A DNA stretch of 64,000 nucleotides from NCBI GenBank assembly GCA_010356995.1, contig ML996694.1:1199714-1263713 (forward strand), in the 5' to 3' direction. This DNA comes from Trichodelitschia bisporula (taxonomy: Eukaryota > Ascomycota > Dothideomycetes > Phaeotrichales > Phaeotrichaceae). The position numbers and the translations under genes are program-made. The notes under the pieces are model-generated. The model was not told the DNA's origin. It worked only from the letters and a program-made list of their open reading frames with translations, and did not search any database. Shown in pieces: positions 46,778-58,115 of the stretch; within the stretch, counting starts at the first letter, position 1; every line of letters begins with the position of its first letter.

Positions 46778-48334
46778 CTACTGTCCCGGCGAAACCAAGA
46801 GCCCCTTCTTCGCCGAGTCTGCCGCCCATCCACCAGCAAGCGGCTGCCCGCCGACCTTGTCCGCATAGTCCGCCATACGCTGCTCCAACTCCGGCCGGAA
46901 GTGCCGAATCAGACCCTGCAGCGGCCACGCGAACGCCTCGCCGAGCGCGCAAATGGACCGCCCCTCCACCATCTTCGTGATCTCGTACAACATGTCGATC
47001 TCGCGTGGCCGGCCTTGTCCGACCAGGAACCGCTGCATGATCTGATCCGTCCACTTGCTGCCCTCGCGGCACGGTGTGCACTGACCGCACGATTCGTGGT
47101 GGTAGAATTTGGCTAGGCGCGCGATGGCGCGCACCACGTCCGTCGACTTATCCATGACGATGACAGCGGCGGTTCCGAGGCCAGACTGCGAGTCCTTGAG
47201 CGCGTCAAAGTCCATCAGCTGGTCACCGCAAAGGTGCGCGGGCAGGATCGGCGTTGAGCTGCCGCCGGGGATGACGGCCTTGAGATTGTCCCACCCGCCA
47301 ATAACACCACCACAGTGCTTGTCGATTAGCTCACGCAGCGGGATGCTCATCTCCTCCTCGACCGTGCACGGGTTGTTGACGTGGCCTGAGATGCAGAAGA
47401 GCTTGGTACCAGAGTTGCGCTCGCGTCCGAACGCATTGAACCAACTGGAGCCACGACGGCAAATGGTCGGCGCGACAGCGACGGTCTCGACGTTGGCCAC
47501 GGTCGTGGGACAGCCGAAGAGGCCGACGGCAGCGGGGAAGGGCGGCTTGAGGCGTGGCTTGCCCGGCTTGCCCTCAAGACTCTCAATCAACGACGTCTCC
47601 TCGCCGCACACGTACGCGCCCATGCCGCGGTGCAGGTAGACGTCGAAGTCATAACCCGAGCCGCAAGCGTTCTTGCCGATGAGGCCGGCTTTGTACGCCT
47701 CCTGGATGGCGCGCTCGAGGACGGTAGCTTCTTGGTAGAACTCGCCACGAATGTAGATGTACGCAGCCGTGCAGTTCATGGCCCGGCCGGCAACGAGGCA
47801 GCCCTCCACCAGCTTGTGCGGGTCCTTGCGCATGATTTCGCGGTCCTTGCATGTGCCGGGCTCGCCCTCGTCGGCATTGACGACCAGGTAGCGCGGCTTG
47901 GTGTCTTTGTCCCAGTCCTTGAAGTTCATGAAAGACTGACCCGTTAGCGCAGCTATGGCAGTGGCGACGCACTCACCCATTTCATTCCTGAAGGGAAACC
48001 GGCTCCTCCGCGTCCTGTATGTGTTAGCGATAAATGTTGGGTCATATGGTACAAGGATACCTCGCAGTCCCGACGTCTTGATCTCGGAGATGATCCAGTC
48101 ATGGCCCTTGAGAAGGATATCCTTCGTGCGGTGCCAGTCGCCGAACTTCTGCGCACTCTTAAGATCGGCGCCATGATCTGCGTACAGGTTCGTGAAGATA
48201 CGGTCCTGGTCCTTCAGTCCGCCATGAGTGCGCTTGGGGGTTTCGGTGACGGTGGCATAGTTGCGCTGTGAGGTGGAGGCGAGGCGAGGAACGCGGCCCA
48301 AGGCCCGCGGCGCGACAATGCTGCGGGTAATCAT
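46778..48334 (-). CDS. nuo-51: NADH:ubiquinone oxidoreductase 51 kDa subunit (complex I, NDUFV1)
   Basis: Exons complement(46778-47935, 47977-48014, 48061-48334) give 489 aa. This subunit binds NADH, FMN and the N3 [4Fe-4S] cluster at the tip of the mitochondrial matrix arm. A presequence-like N terminus ([20 protein letters not shown]) is followed by [15 protein letters not shown], which is complete only with the 38-nt exon 2. The FMN/NADH segments ([37 protein letters not shown]) follow, and [11 protein letters not shown] with a distal Cys in [16 protein letters not shown] provides the cluster ligands. The start at 48334 is the first true ATG; the open frame upstream lacks one. Introns of 46 and 41 nt together keep the frame if both are retained. 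Confidence 0.97.
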   Translation of the reverse strand: MITRSIVAPRALGRVPRLASTSQRNYATVTETPKRTHGGLKDQDRIFTNLYADHGADLKSAQKFGDWHRTKDILLKGHDWIISEIKTSGLRGILVPYDPTFIANTYRTRRSRFPFRNEMGECVATAIAALTGQSFMNFKDWDKDTKPRYLVVNADEGEPGTCKDREIMRKDPHKLVEGCLVAGRAMNCTAAYIYIRGEFYQEATVLERAIQEAYKAGLIGKNACGSGYDFDVYLHRGMGAYVCGEETSLIESLEGKPGKPRLKPPFPAAVGLFGCPTTVANVETVAVAPTICRRGSSWFNAFGRERNSGTKLFCISGHVNNPCTVEEEMSIPLRELIDKHCGGVIGGWDNLKAVIPGGSSTPILPAHLCGDQLMDFDALKDSQSGLGTAAVIVMDKSTDVVRAIARLAKFYHHESCGQCTPCREGSKWTDQIMQRFLVGQGRPREIDMLYEITKMVEGRSICALGEAFAWPLQGLIRHFRPELEQRMADYADKVGGQPLAGGWAADSAKKGLLVSPGQ

Positions 48335-49079
48335 CTTGGTTGGGCGGCGGAGCCCGCAGAGTTGCTGGATGTTCAATTGATGCGGAGGTGGGGATGCACG
48401 ATGAACTAGGACGGCTTGGAGGTGAGGTTGCCCGGTGATTTTCCGGAGCGGGAATCAGGCGCCAGGGCATCAAGTGGGCTATTTATGGTCACGTGATATG
48501 GAGGACACACAGTTTTGCCAGCTTGAAGCAGCTTCCGGCACTGCAGTTCCGAAATTGAAGAACTTCGAAATGGATGAGCTAGGATGAGTTGCGGTCATTA
48601 ATCACGGCACGAGGATCATGGTCTACCAAAGCTTCCTACTTTCTTGAACTGCTCTAATGTTCCAAGGCTGATGGTACCATGGACACTCCCATGGGGACGG
48701 ACGTGATCGAAGTGTGATTGATGCGGAAATGATTCAGCATTCCAGAGCTTCCTCTTGCGTTTGGATCAGGTCTGGGGGGCGGAACGTCCATGTGATACGG
48801 TGGCAATAAGGCCGGTCTGGCCTGAGCATCGCCCTTTCACGGGACGTAGCGTTTGGTCGTCGGAGAACTCAAGGGTGGCCTCATCGGTGTGCCGCTTGTG
48901 GAGATGAATGTGCTCCGGCGACGCGCTTAGCTCCTTCTTGAGCTGGCAGCCGATCGGGAGATCGAAAGCGAGGATGTTCAGGGACGCAGAGCCATTTGCG
49001 CGACGGGTGATGCCAGGAAGACCGCCGACTGGGTTGTGTCGTGGCTGTGGCACTGATGCCATTCGATATGCCCGTCCCC
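48335..49079. other. Intergenic
   Basis: Upstream region of the leftward complex I gene, and 3' flank of the dynactin gene. A 107-codon minus frame (48766-49089) overlaps the dynactin end and is judged a shadow. Nothing else recognised. Confidence 0.45.
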
Positions 49080-49904
49080 TCATTGCCACTTGACCAAGTT
49101 GCTCGGTATGAGTGCTTGCAACCCCTTCACTTGCTTCGCATGGTTGGCCGCCCGAATCTCGCGCACAAGTGGCTGGTTCGCCATCGTCTTGTCCTTCCGC
49201 CTGAAGTTCCGCCCATCAACAACCGTGTAGTCCGGTAGCTCTGTGTGCGCGGGTATATTTGCGTAGGAAAGAATCTTGCAGTACTGTTTCCATCAGTCTA
49301 CAGCGCCGCAGTCCTTCAGCGCACTCACCTTGCCAATGCGTGCCCCAACTCCCACGCGGGCGAAGCTCTCTATCATGCTCCCTTCCCCAACCTCCCTCGC
49401 CTCCACCACTGCACCTGTCTCAATGACAACATTGGGCCCTAGGCGCACTCCCCGCGCGTCTTCCTCCTCGCCCTCCGTGATCTTGCTGTCCCCACACCCT
49501 ACCAGCGCCTTCTCCCATATGATACACCCCTCGCCAATGTCTACCGGGCCACCACCAGCCATGATACGTGCGTAGGGGTGGAGGACGGCGCGGGCACGGA
49601 CGGTGATACGGTGCGGGCCGGTGAGAAGTGCGTGCGAGGCGACGGTGCTGGCGGGGTCGAGTGTGGTAGGCGCTTTGGGGGGAACCGGTCGGCGCGCGGC
49701 CGTGGCCATCTTAGACTGGACAAATTCTCGTCGGAAAAGGCGAGAGGGAGAGGTTGAGGCCTTTCGCTTCAGGCGATTGTTGGCTGGCGTGGAGCTGGTG
49801 GACGGCTTGGACTGGACAAATTCTCGTCGCAAAACACGGGACGGAGATGTTGAGGCCTTTCGCTTCAAGCGATTGTTAGCTGCGGTGGAGCTGGTGGACG
49901 GCAT
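49080..49904 (-). CDS. Dynactin subunit p27 (subunit 6), left-handed beta-helix protein
   Basis: Exons complement(49080-49283, 49329-49904) give 259 aa. From about residue 80 the hexapeptide-repeat beta-helix is clear (ITVRARAVLHPYARIMAGGG, VDIGEGCIIWEKALVG, VRLGPNVVIETGAVVEA, VGVGARIGKYCKIL). The C terminus (YTVVDGRNFRRKDKTMANQP, LVREIRAANHAKQVKGLQAL) matches the p27 pointed-end subunit that caps the Arp1 filament and helps cargo binding by dynein. The first 65 residues are an unusual extension made of two 32-residue copies with basic NNRLKRKAS and RREFVQSK blocks. A shorter protein starting at 49709 (MATAARRPVPP) would be close to the usual size of about 190 aa and could be an alternative start. 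Confidence 0.88.
49710..49901. repeat. 96-bp tandem duplication inside the p27 N-terminal coding region
   Basis: Copies 49806-49901 and 49710-49805 differ at about 12 of 96 bases. Only three of 32 residues change (A/P, V/L, L/F), so most differences are silent. Confidence 0.85.
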
Positions 49905-51046
49905 CGTGAGTTGCAAGGGGGCACGTGATCACGTGGTGGGAGGGTTAGCAACTTCACTTGACACGGAGATCAGCGGAAATCTGGAGCGTTATAAATAGCA
50001 GCCGGCAGCTTCCAGACAAATGGACGACAGGCTTACGGTTAGCAGCAGCAATCTCGACGCATTCATCAGAGCAGCTTACTTTCATTGAGCGATGGATATC
50101 AAGTCGCATCAACCGGCTGAAAACATTGGACAATCGCTCAATATGCTTTATGAGTATCCACCCAACGCCGCGGTCCCTCGATTGTTCTTTATTCAGGCTG
50201 GAGTTAACGAAAGTGAAGGCTAAAAATCTGGAGAGATGCCATCTTACCGCCTATAAAACAAAACTCAAGTGGGTTTCAGACATCCGACAAAGCCGTACGG
50301 ATACCAGCTTCCACACTGAAACCATCATCCGCACCACTCGCTCTTACTTCCTCGTCGGTAGCAGCATGACAGAGCCGAAAGAGATTATGACCAGTATCTC
50401 TACGCACCTCACCGTCAACATTCGGGCATGTTGGCGCGGGGCGTCAACCCAGCCGGCCTTTAGCGGCGAGATTCTGTACTCCATCATCTTACGCCAAACG
50501 GATTCCTACGAATCCTAAGGCGACTTCCATTGGTGATCTTGACATATCTTCACGATAGGAGGCCTTTAGTCGTTACGAAGATGTGCTCTCACCAGATCGC
50601 AAAAGTGGGATGCTTCTTAAAGTGTACGATGGTGCCAATCAACAGCATTAAAGGATGTGGGATTGCTAGGGTACCGCCTCGTCCAAGGCTGTAGGTAATT
50701 TGACACCTTCCTAATCCGAACATACCCAGTCATCTCTTCACATTCGGCCTTCAGCCTTCGCAGAACCATTTCTTTCCAATTGGAGCTTCCCCATAAACGT
50801 CATTGACCCCCACTTTATATGGAACATTCTCCACACGTCCGACAAGCGCCAGTTTCATTCTTTCACCCTGGCCACGGCCCAAGCGTCTCTCATAAGGTTC
50901 TCGATGCCACATGCGCCAAGATCACATATCGCAATCAATTTATACATGCCTAGCCTGGGATGCCGAACCGCGCAAACAACAATTCAAAACCCAATCTTCA
51001 CTTCACCACTGCAACATGCTGGCCGTCAAGCCGTCAACTCCGCACC
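49905..51046. other. Intergenic with one weak ORF
   Basis: A 186-codon plus frame (49958-50518) has no family motif and a mixed, ordinary composition; I do not call it a gene. The rest is the upstream region of the GT90 gene, with a TTATATGG element near 50813. Confidence 0.35.
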
Positions 51047-52450
51047 ATGTCCACTTGCCCGCGGACGGGCTCCTTCGTCGTCATCACATTCGCAAGCCTC
51101 GCCATTGCCGTATCGCTTTTCCTCTGGACACCGTTCTACTCCGGCCTTCCTCCGCCGGCGTGGACACAGACCTCCACTGGAGATAGTGCGCAGATTGTCA
51201 AACTTGCGCCATCGTACGCTCCCCGTGGTTGGAACTTCGACCCCGCGCGTGACGCCAACAACTACTCCTTAAACTCCGCTCAATGCGCACGCGCCTTTCC
51301 TCGGCTGTACCATGAACTTGAGCGCGCTGTGCGACAGAGGCACGAGCTTGCCCTCGGGAATGTTACTACGGAGGACGTGGATGTGCAGTGGCGGGACTCG
51401 GGAGAGCTGGTGCGGGTGCTGCTATGGGAAGGACAGGTATATCTCGCCACATAATCTGCAGAGAGACCTTCTAACGCCGCCAGCTGCGCATCGTTGACAC
51501 TAACTGGGCCGACCATGGCTGGGACATCCCTCGCGCTCTCGCAATCCTTCACTCCATCCATCGCGCGGTGCTCTCGTCACGGGCCGAGCGCATTCCGAAC
51601 ATTGAGTTTGCAGTCAGTGTCGGTGACTGGCCCGGCGATCCAATCGACGAGCATCCGATCTGGGTGCTTACGCGGCATCGGGACCAGCCGAATAAGTGGG
51701 TGATGCCGGATTTCGGCTTCTGGAGCTGGCCGATCGACTTCATTGGCGAGTACACGCAGGTGCGGAGAGACATTGAGGAAAATGAGCCGGCTTGGGATAA
51801 TAAGGACACGCGACTGGTGTGGCGCGGTGCGACGAAGACGAATGCGCTGCGGGAAGCTCTGGTGCGAGTGTCCAAAGGAAAGGCGTGGAGTGACGTACAG
51901 GAGATCAAGTGGAACGATGAGGAGTTGATGAAGCAAACTGCTCTGTCAATTCCGGAGCACTGCAATTATCGGTTTGTGGCGCATACCGAAGGTAAGAAGT
52001 CCGACCATGGCTGAGAAATTACTCACAGCGCAAGGACACTCATATTCTGGCCGTGGGAAGTATCTCTTGAACTGCCACTCGGTTTCAGTAGTTCATGAGC
52101 CGGAGTGGATTGAGCCGCACACGCACCTCTTCATCCCATCAGGCCCACAGCAAAATGTGGTAGCCGTGCGCCGCGACTTCAAAGACCTGAACAAGCAGAT
52201 GAAGTCATTAATGCGGCAGCCGGAGCGAGCGCAGCAAATCGCAACCAACAGTGTGGCAACCTTTCGTGATCGGTATCTAACGCCTGCTGCAACCGCGTGC
52301 TACTGGCGCGATATGTTCCGGGCATGGGCGAGTGTGAGCTTCGAGCCACAACTGTTTGAGATTGTGGAAGGGGAGCGCAGGGAGCGGGGAGTATCATTTG
52401 AGTCATGGGTCACGGAGTTAGAATATCCAGAAGAGGACGCGGATGATTAG
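51047..52450 (+). CDS. CAP10/GT90-family glycosyltransferase (type II membrane protein)
   Basis: Exons 51047-51436, 51484-51991, 52035-52450 give 437 aa. A single N-terminal anchor (VVITFASLAIAVSLFLW, residues 12-28) predicts a Golgi lumenal enzyme. Conserved elements are LRIVDTNWADHGWDIPRAL, NIEFAVSVGDWPGDP, the DTRLVWRGATKTNALREALV block and HTEGHSYSGRGKYLLNCHSV, which is the CAP10 core and sets the acceptor of intron 2 at 52034. The C terminus has LMRQPERAQQIATNSVATFR. Relatives in Cryptococcus include capsule-associated Cap10 and xylosyltransferases of the same family; the sugar transferred here is unknown. Exon joins at 51436 and 51991 keep both frames. Confidence 0.9.
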
Positions 52451-52911
52451 ACTATCACTTTCTAATACCTAATAAGAACGTACATCACCCACATTGCCTT
52501 TCTGCTTATATTCGCATATCCCTTCTCCTCACTTCGCTCACTCTCTTCGTCATGTTTTCCACCTCACGCCCTTCGTTAAACGATGTCAAAATTTCTCACA
52601 ACCCAGCGGCCGTTGATCAGAACTATCAGACCCCATATATTCTCTTCAATTATGGGAAACCTGCCAAAATGGGACAAGTGTAACCTCGTCTCCGGAAGAC
52701 GGCAAGCCCCGCACACAGTGGCTGACTCGCGTGGCCGCTGGCGCCGGGTAACCGCACACGTACAAGGATAACAAGACCCCTCGCACTAGCAACCGAGGTT
52801 CAGCACCTAAGCTCCGCCCATCACGGTCGTCAGCATAATGCTTCACAAAACACCTACGCTTCGTACAACACGAACCTCACAACCACCCTCACCCCCCTGA
52901 ACACCGCAACA
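52451..52911. other. Intergenic
   Basis: Upstream of the enoyl-CoA hydratase gene; the last 70 bp is A/C-rich before the ATG. Nothing else recognised. Confidence 0.5.
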
Positions 52912-53787
52912 ATGGCCCCCCTAACAACCCAACCCCCCTCAACACCAACCTACCTCCTCTCCTACCCCGCACCCTACGTCCTGCTCATAACCATAAACCG
53001 CCCAAAGGCAATGAACTCCCTCCCCTACGCCTCGCACTGGGAAGCCGAGTCCCTCCTCTCCTGGTTCGACGCCGAGCCACAACTCCGCGTCGCCGTCATC
53101 ACCGGCGCCGGCGACAAGGCCTTCTGCGCAGGGCAGGACCTCATCGAGCAAGGCCGCGTCAAGACCAACCCGCTCCCGCGCCAAATGATGACGCACCCGC
53201 CCAGCGGTTTTATGGGTGTTAGTCGCCGCACGGGCAAGAAGCCAGTTATTGCGGCGGTTAATGGGTTTGCGCTGGGGGGTGGGTTTGAGATATGTCTTGG
53301 CTCGTGAGTTGCCTGTCTTGAGGCTGGACGCTGCTGACTAGACAGCGACATGATCGTTGCTTCCCCGCGCGCCACCTTTGGCCTTCCCGAGGCAAAGCGC
53401 GGGCTGTACGCCGGTGCAGGCGGTCTGTCACGGTTAGTCCGCATCGTAGGCATGCCGCTCGCATCCGAAATCGCGATGGCAGGCCGCGTGCTTAGCGCAC
53501 AAGAGGCAGTAGCCTACGGCGTCGCGAACCGCGTGTCCAAGACGCACGAGAGCCTCGTCGCCGAAGCCGTCGAGCTAGCGGGTCAAATCGGGGAGCTATC
53601 GCCGGACGCGATCATTGTGACGCGGCACGGGCTGCGCGAGGCGTGGGAGACGGGCAGCGTGGAGCGCGCGAGCCAGCTGACGCAGGAGCGGTACGGGCGG
53701 GCTCTGGCGGAGGGAGAGAATATACGTATTGGGCTGGCGGCGTTTGCGAATAAGACGAAACCGGCGTTTAAGCCGAGCAAGCTGTGA
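52912..53787 (+). CDS. Enoyl-CoA hydratase/isomerase (crotonase) family protein
   Basis: Exons 52912-53303 and 53346-53787 give 277 aa. The crotonase fold shows VLLITINRPKAMNSL, the CoA/oxyanion-hole segment VAVITGAGDKAFCAGQDL and KPVIAAVNGFALGGGFEICL; the second half has FGLPEAKRGLYAGAGG and RVLSAQEAVAYGVANRV. The acid/base glutamate of classic hydratases would fall in the PEAKRGL stretch. No clear mitochondrial presequence and no terminal peroxisomal tripeptide of the SKL type is seen (ends PSKL, which resembles it and could be tested). Possible roles are beta-oxidation or branched-chain breakdown. The gene is convergent with the RRF gene, with only 36 bp between stops. Confidence 0.9.
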
Positions 53788-53823
53788 GCTTGGGGGGTGG
53801 TATTTGTACATAGTTTCTAGTTT

Positions 53824-54699
53824 CTATCCTTGCAGCGCCTTTTTCGCGTTATCTAAAATCCGCTTGACATCTTCGTTGTGCTTTTTCACCAACTCATCCA
53901 TCTGCTTTTGCGCCTTTTGTAGGTCGTCCGGCCGCACTGTTTTGGCTACCCCCATTGCGCGCAGCTTCTTCTGGTGCGCACCGCGTGCCTCGCGGATTTG
54001 GTGAAGGGCTTCCTCGGACAACTTGCTTGCCGTTGCGAGAGCCGCAAGCTTCGTTTCACCGGTAGGCGGTGGGACTGGGACCGTCAGCGTAGTGGGAGCT
54101 TCGTCGGTGGGGCCCTGCGGCATGATTCCTAGCCAGGAGCTCGCAATGGCGGTCTTAATCGGCTTAACGTGCTATGGCGGTCAGCACGGCTTCGGAATGG
54201 TGCTATGGCGTCATACATCTGCATCCGCAACGATCACAGTCATGACGCGACCCTTCGGGACCACTTGCGCGAGCTCGCCAATTCGAAGCGTCGCCTTCTC
54301 GCCCTTGGTTATGACGACCTTGAGGTCCTCAATTGACTCCGTATTCATGCGACCTCCGGCACGAAGCTTCGACAGCTCGTGTGTAAAGGTCTCAATGGCG
54401 CGGAGCATGCGGCTCTCGAGGGTAGAAAAGTCAAAGGCATTGTCGACGGCGGTTGCGTGGCCGGCAGTATCAACGGGAGGCGTGGAGTCGGTATGCGCGT
54501 GGGAGAGGTTTGCCTTGCCTTTCTTCTTGAGCAGTGGGGGTGTCGTGGAGAGTGCTCGGGCGGGGACGGCTACGGTCTGGCTGTCCTGCATCAGCTCATG
54601 TCGCACGTGGTTGGGCGCGAGGTACCACCGCGCACAGATAAAGCTCCGAGGACGCGTCAGGCGCATTGCCCGAGCGAGGTTGGGGAGTCGGGCAGCCAT
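53824..54699 (-). CDS. Mitochondrial ribosome recycling factor
   Basis: Exons complement(53824-54171, 54217-54699) give 276 aa. It releases mitochondrial ribosomes after termination, with the mitochondrial elongation factor. A long Arg-rich mitochondrial presequence (MAARLPNLARAMRLTRPRSF) is followed by a linker to residue 85. The RRF core contains LRAGGRMNTESIEDLKVVI (yeast-type LRAGR-like motif), DADHVKPIKTAI formed across the 45-nt intron, and LTVPVPPPTGETKLAALA, with the two long helices closing the C terminus (REARGAHQKKLRAMG, QKQMDELVKKHNEDVKRIL). Downstream it meets the crotonase gene tail to tail. Confidence 0.9.
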
Positions 54700-55964
54700 G
54701 GTTGAGGAATTGGGCGGAGGGAAGGTGTGGGAGTGTGCGTAGAGCTATGGGGCCATGTATAAAATTGAAGATCTGAAGCGCCGGGTAGTGACGGCGGGTG
54801 GTGACGGCGATGGCGCGTGGGCGCATCGTGGTGGCTTTCGGGGCTACATTTGGCCGTACCCGGGACCAACGTCACCGGTTTCACCTTCTGTTCAACTCAA
54901 CACCACACTGTGCATCGTGCGAAAAGACGTGAGAGCCAGAGCTTGGTCGAGAATGCCTAGTAGGCTGGCATTTCAGAACCCAGACTCTGCAGAACTCATA
55001 TGGAAGGCCGAGCCGTCTTTGCTGCTCCTCTTGCCACCTTCTGGGCCTCTTTCAGGATCACATCCTGCCTCTAACTGAATATGTTCAAAATCTACAAGCT
55101 AGCATCTTTTGCTACCGATCATGTTGCGAGTATACCCATCTACTCGGCCGTACTAGTTGTGCATCCTTTTTGGGCGTATATCGGCGAGGAGGGGCTTCCG
55201 GTCTTTTCGCTAACCTGCAACCGTAGCTGCTTTCCTTAGCCCTGATGGACATCTCCTCGGGGCAGGCCGCTGCATCGAAGACACCTCGGCGACATCGCCC
55301 GGGGGTTTGTGAAAACTTCCAAATGGCACCTGCACCGCTTCCATCAACTCGACGGTCTGGCAAAGCCTCATAGCGTCACCGCAAGCCCACCAATTTGGCG
55401 GTCAGGGCGCTGAGAGCCCTACCTCACCATCGCTCACATCCCGCCCCGCCCTCCCCCGCGAAACACGGGCCCTCCGTTTCGTTTCGCGACTCATACATCC
55501 CCCCACCGCCGTCACAGACGAAGTGAGCCTCTGCGTGATGCAATAAACCGCCGTCCAATTAGCGGTTAACTTCCGGATTTCCGCTTTGGGAACGCTTGGT
55601 ACCCCGGACTCTGCCCTCCTTGGATCCTCCTGTTGTATGTCCATCCAAAGCAATATCGCGCCGCCCAAACTATATGGCCAAGCTTCACTCCGCCTCGCCT
55701 TAGCAGCGCATCGTTGCGCGCAGAGTGGCCAAGCGGACGATCACGCGGTGCGGGAGCAATCAGAGCGCGTCATTAACTGGGCCGACAAGGTTCGCTCGTC
55801 TTAATTTCGATGTCTGTGATCTACACATGCGAGCCGAAGCCCGTAGACCCTGTGCGAAGCGGGACGTAGCAGTAGATGGCAACGGGCAGTGACGATGAGA
55901 TGGATGAGGGTTCCTAGGGGCTGAGGGGACAGGGAGGGGCAGAAGAGAGGGAAGTCTGAGCGAG
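54700..55964. other. Divergent intergenic region
   Basis: Upstream of the leftward RRF gene and the rightward secreted-protein gene. Open frames up to 105 codons without motifs; nothing recognised. Confidence 0.45.
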
Positions 55965-55971
55965 TATATAA
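55965..55971 (+). promoter_or_regulatory. TATA box of the secreted-protein gene
   Basis: TATATAA, 92 bp upstream of the ATG at 56063, in a short CT/GA-biased leader. A strong TATA box suggests an inducible or highly expressed gene. Confidence 0.6.
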
Positions 55972-56062
55972 GCCTGAGCCTCCTCAACCTTAAGCTGGCA
56001 ATACCAACATCAGCGCCACTCAAACACTTACAGTCCTTAACGTCTTTGATTATCCAGTCATC

Positions 56063-56856
56063 ATGAAGTTCCTCGCCCTCCTCTCTCTAGCATCTGCGGC
56101 CGCGTTGGCCAACGCTGGTCCGTCCCCTCCCCTCCTCCCCGTACCAACCTCAACTAACCCATAACAGTCCCTCACGGCCCTGATGCCCCAATGAAGGCTA
56201 CTCCTTCTCTCCCCGCGAATAAGGCCCCGGCTGCCACCACTGCCACCGCAAAGACCCCGACGCTCAGCGCCGCAAAGGCTCCAACTCCCAGCGCCGCAAA
56301 AGCCCCAGTTCCTAGCGCTGCAAAGGCCCCATCCAAGCCTCCCATGCGCCGCCAGATCCCCTCCGGCCTGCCAAAGGTCTCCGGCCTGCCAAAGGCCTCC
56401 GGACTGCCAAAGGTCACCGGACTGCCGAAGGCTTCAGGCGCCGCCGTCCCCAGTGCCGCACCCAAGGCCTCCACGCCAGCCAAAGCCGCCGGCCACGCCC
56501 ACGGCGGGATGGCCGGCATGCGCCGCCAGGTCAAGGCGACTTCTGCTCCCAAGGGCGCGCTCCCGCCCAAGGCCTCCTCTGTGTCGAAGGCGAGCTTAAC
56601 CTCTGCGTTTGCGAAGGCGACGGCCAAGCCTGGTATGGCTGGTATGGCGGGCCACAGCATGAGGCGTGTGCGACGCCAGACTAGCGTGCCTAAGATCCCG
56701 GCTGGCCTGCCGAAGGCTACTGCCTCTGGCCTTCCCAAGGCTACGCCCTCGGCCGCTGTCCCCAAGATCCCGGCTGGTCTGCCCAAGGTCACGTCGGCGG
56801 GCGCCGCTGCGCCTAAGGCAACTGGCATGGCGGGCATGGCTGGGCATGGCCACTAG
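56063..56856 (+). CDS. Secreted Lys/Ala/Pro repeat protein with dibasic (Kex2-like) sites
   Basis: Exons 56063-56117 and 56168-56856 give 247 aa. The signal peptide MKFLALLSLASAAALANA ends at the first intron, whose donor is the uncommon GTCCGT. The rest is low complexity: SAAKAP(T/V)PSAAKAP repeats (residues 50-75), SGLPK(V/A)(S/T) repeats (about 83-105), and GMAGM modules, each followed by RRQ (MRRQIPSG, MRRQVKAT, MRRVRRQT). Arg-Arg pairs with Gln after them look like Kex2 processing sites that would release Lys/Pro-rich peptides. It lacks Tyr and Trp and almost lacks Phe outside the signal. No family recognised; a wall or extracellular peptide precursor is inference. Start preferred because a TATA box lies 92 bp upstream. 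Confidence 0.75.
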
Positions 56857-58115
56857 AGGGTTGGGATGGGAAGACCCTGTGTGGAGGTGGTCGGAATGTG
56901 ATTATATCGACTGGGAAAATTAGTGGTGGATGGTTGCCGATGTACCTATTCACAATGACGAAATAAATTGTTTCTCTGATACGTTTCTACCCTGCTTGTC
57001 CCCGGCGCTCCGTCACTACGACGGCCTTGAATGCTTTGGCGGACGTTGGATTAACGCCGCAGGCACAGGGATCTCCATCCGTTCGGCGTTTAATCTGCGG
57101 CGGGGCGCGGATGATCGGCACCGCGTATGGATGCTTCCAGCGACTTGGCCTGTTTGGGAATGACGACATGAGCCCGTAGGGATGGGATGATGAATGGAGG
57201 GGGGGAAGCCGTTTGTAAGGTGGCCGATTTAGGCACCGGGGTAGCCTTGTCCGACGGATGGCAATCGGATATATGAACGAGACATTAGGGTGAAAGCGGT
57301 GGAGAGTTCTGCAGACGTCGTATCCAACATTCTTCGGCGCCGCTTCTGTTTGAGAGGCTCAAGGTGAAGATTAGACAGATTGCCATTTGCAACCTTCACC
57401 GGAAGAGTACTCCGTGCTGCGCCGGTGTGGGTGATGATGTGGGTGCAGATATTGAGCCGTCGGTTGGTCGGCAAGGAATCAATCAGCAGTGTGAAGAACA
57501 AGATTGCCCTGCCGGCAAGTTGCCCTGGCCTATATTAGCCGTCAATCTGAAAAACAGGACCTTTCGGGTAAATCAGTTAGTATTAGCCCACGTGGTGAGG
57601 GGTACACACTCTTCAACGAGTGACGGGAAATTTGCGGAACGCGGCAGCCGCACAGTCGATTCCTTATCCGTTCCCAAACCGACCTTGCGCATGGAATGTG
57701 ACCCCAACCTAAGGATGGGTTGTCTATGCTCAAGCTTTATTGCTCTCGGCAAGACCTCCGATCCGGAGCTTGAACCGTCTAAGCTTTTCAGCTCCCGATC
57801 CTTACGGAGATCGCTAACCAGCTTAACGGGATGACGGTGGGTATATGAGGTGTGGCAGCGGTGAGCCATTCGGTGGATCACCAGACTCGACAACATGCAC
57901 AAGGCGATGCGCTGGAAGATTCACGATACCGCAAGAGACCTCGCCGTCATTCCGCGGCTCCAGATAACAATCAAGCTCGTATCAGTCTCAATTTCGGCCC
58001 AGTGGCCCGAGGTCAAAGGTTCAAGAATTGACATGCTGTCAAGAGCCGGAGTCGGTTGCAAATGTGAGGATGCAAGCCTGGCTGAAGACCGAGAGGCTAC
58101 GGTACGTCCACACAA
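56857..58115. other. Convergent intergenic region
   Basis: 3' flanks of the secreted-protein gene and the leftward GNAT gene; frames up to 156 codons with no motif. Nothing recognised. Confidence 0.45.

Noticed and set aside
48766-49089. 107-codon minus ORF after dynactin p27
   Set aside because: Overlaps the p27 stop in another frame and lacks an independent promoter or motif.
49958-50518. 186-codon plus ORF as a gene
   Set aside because: No motif, mixed composition and no promoter or splice support; kept only as a note in the intergenic entry.
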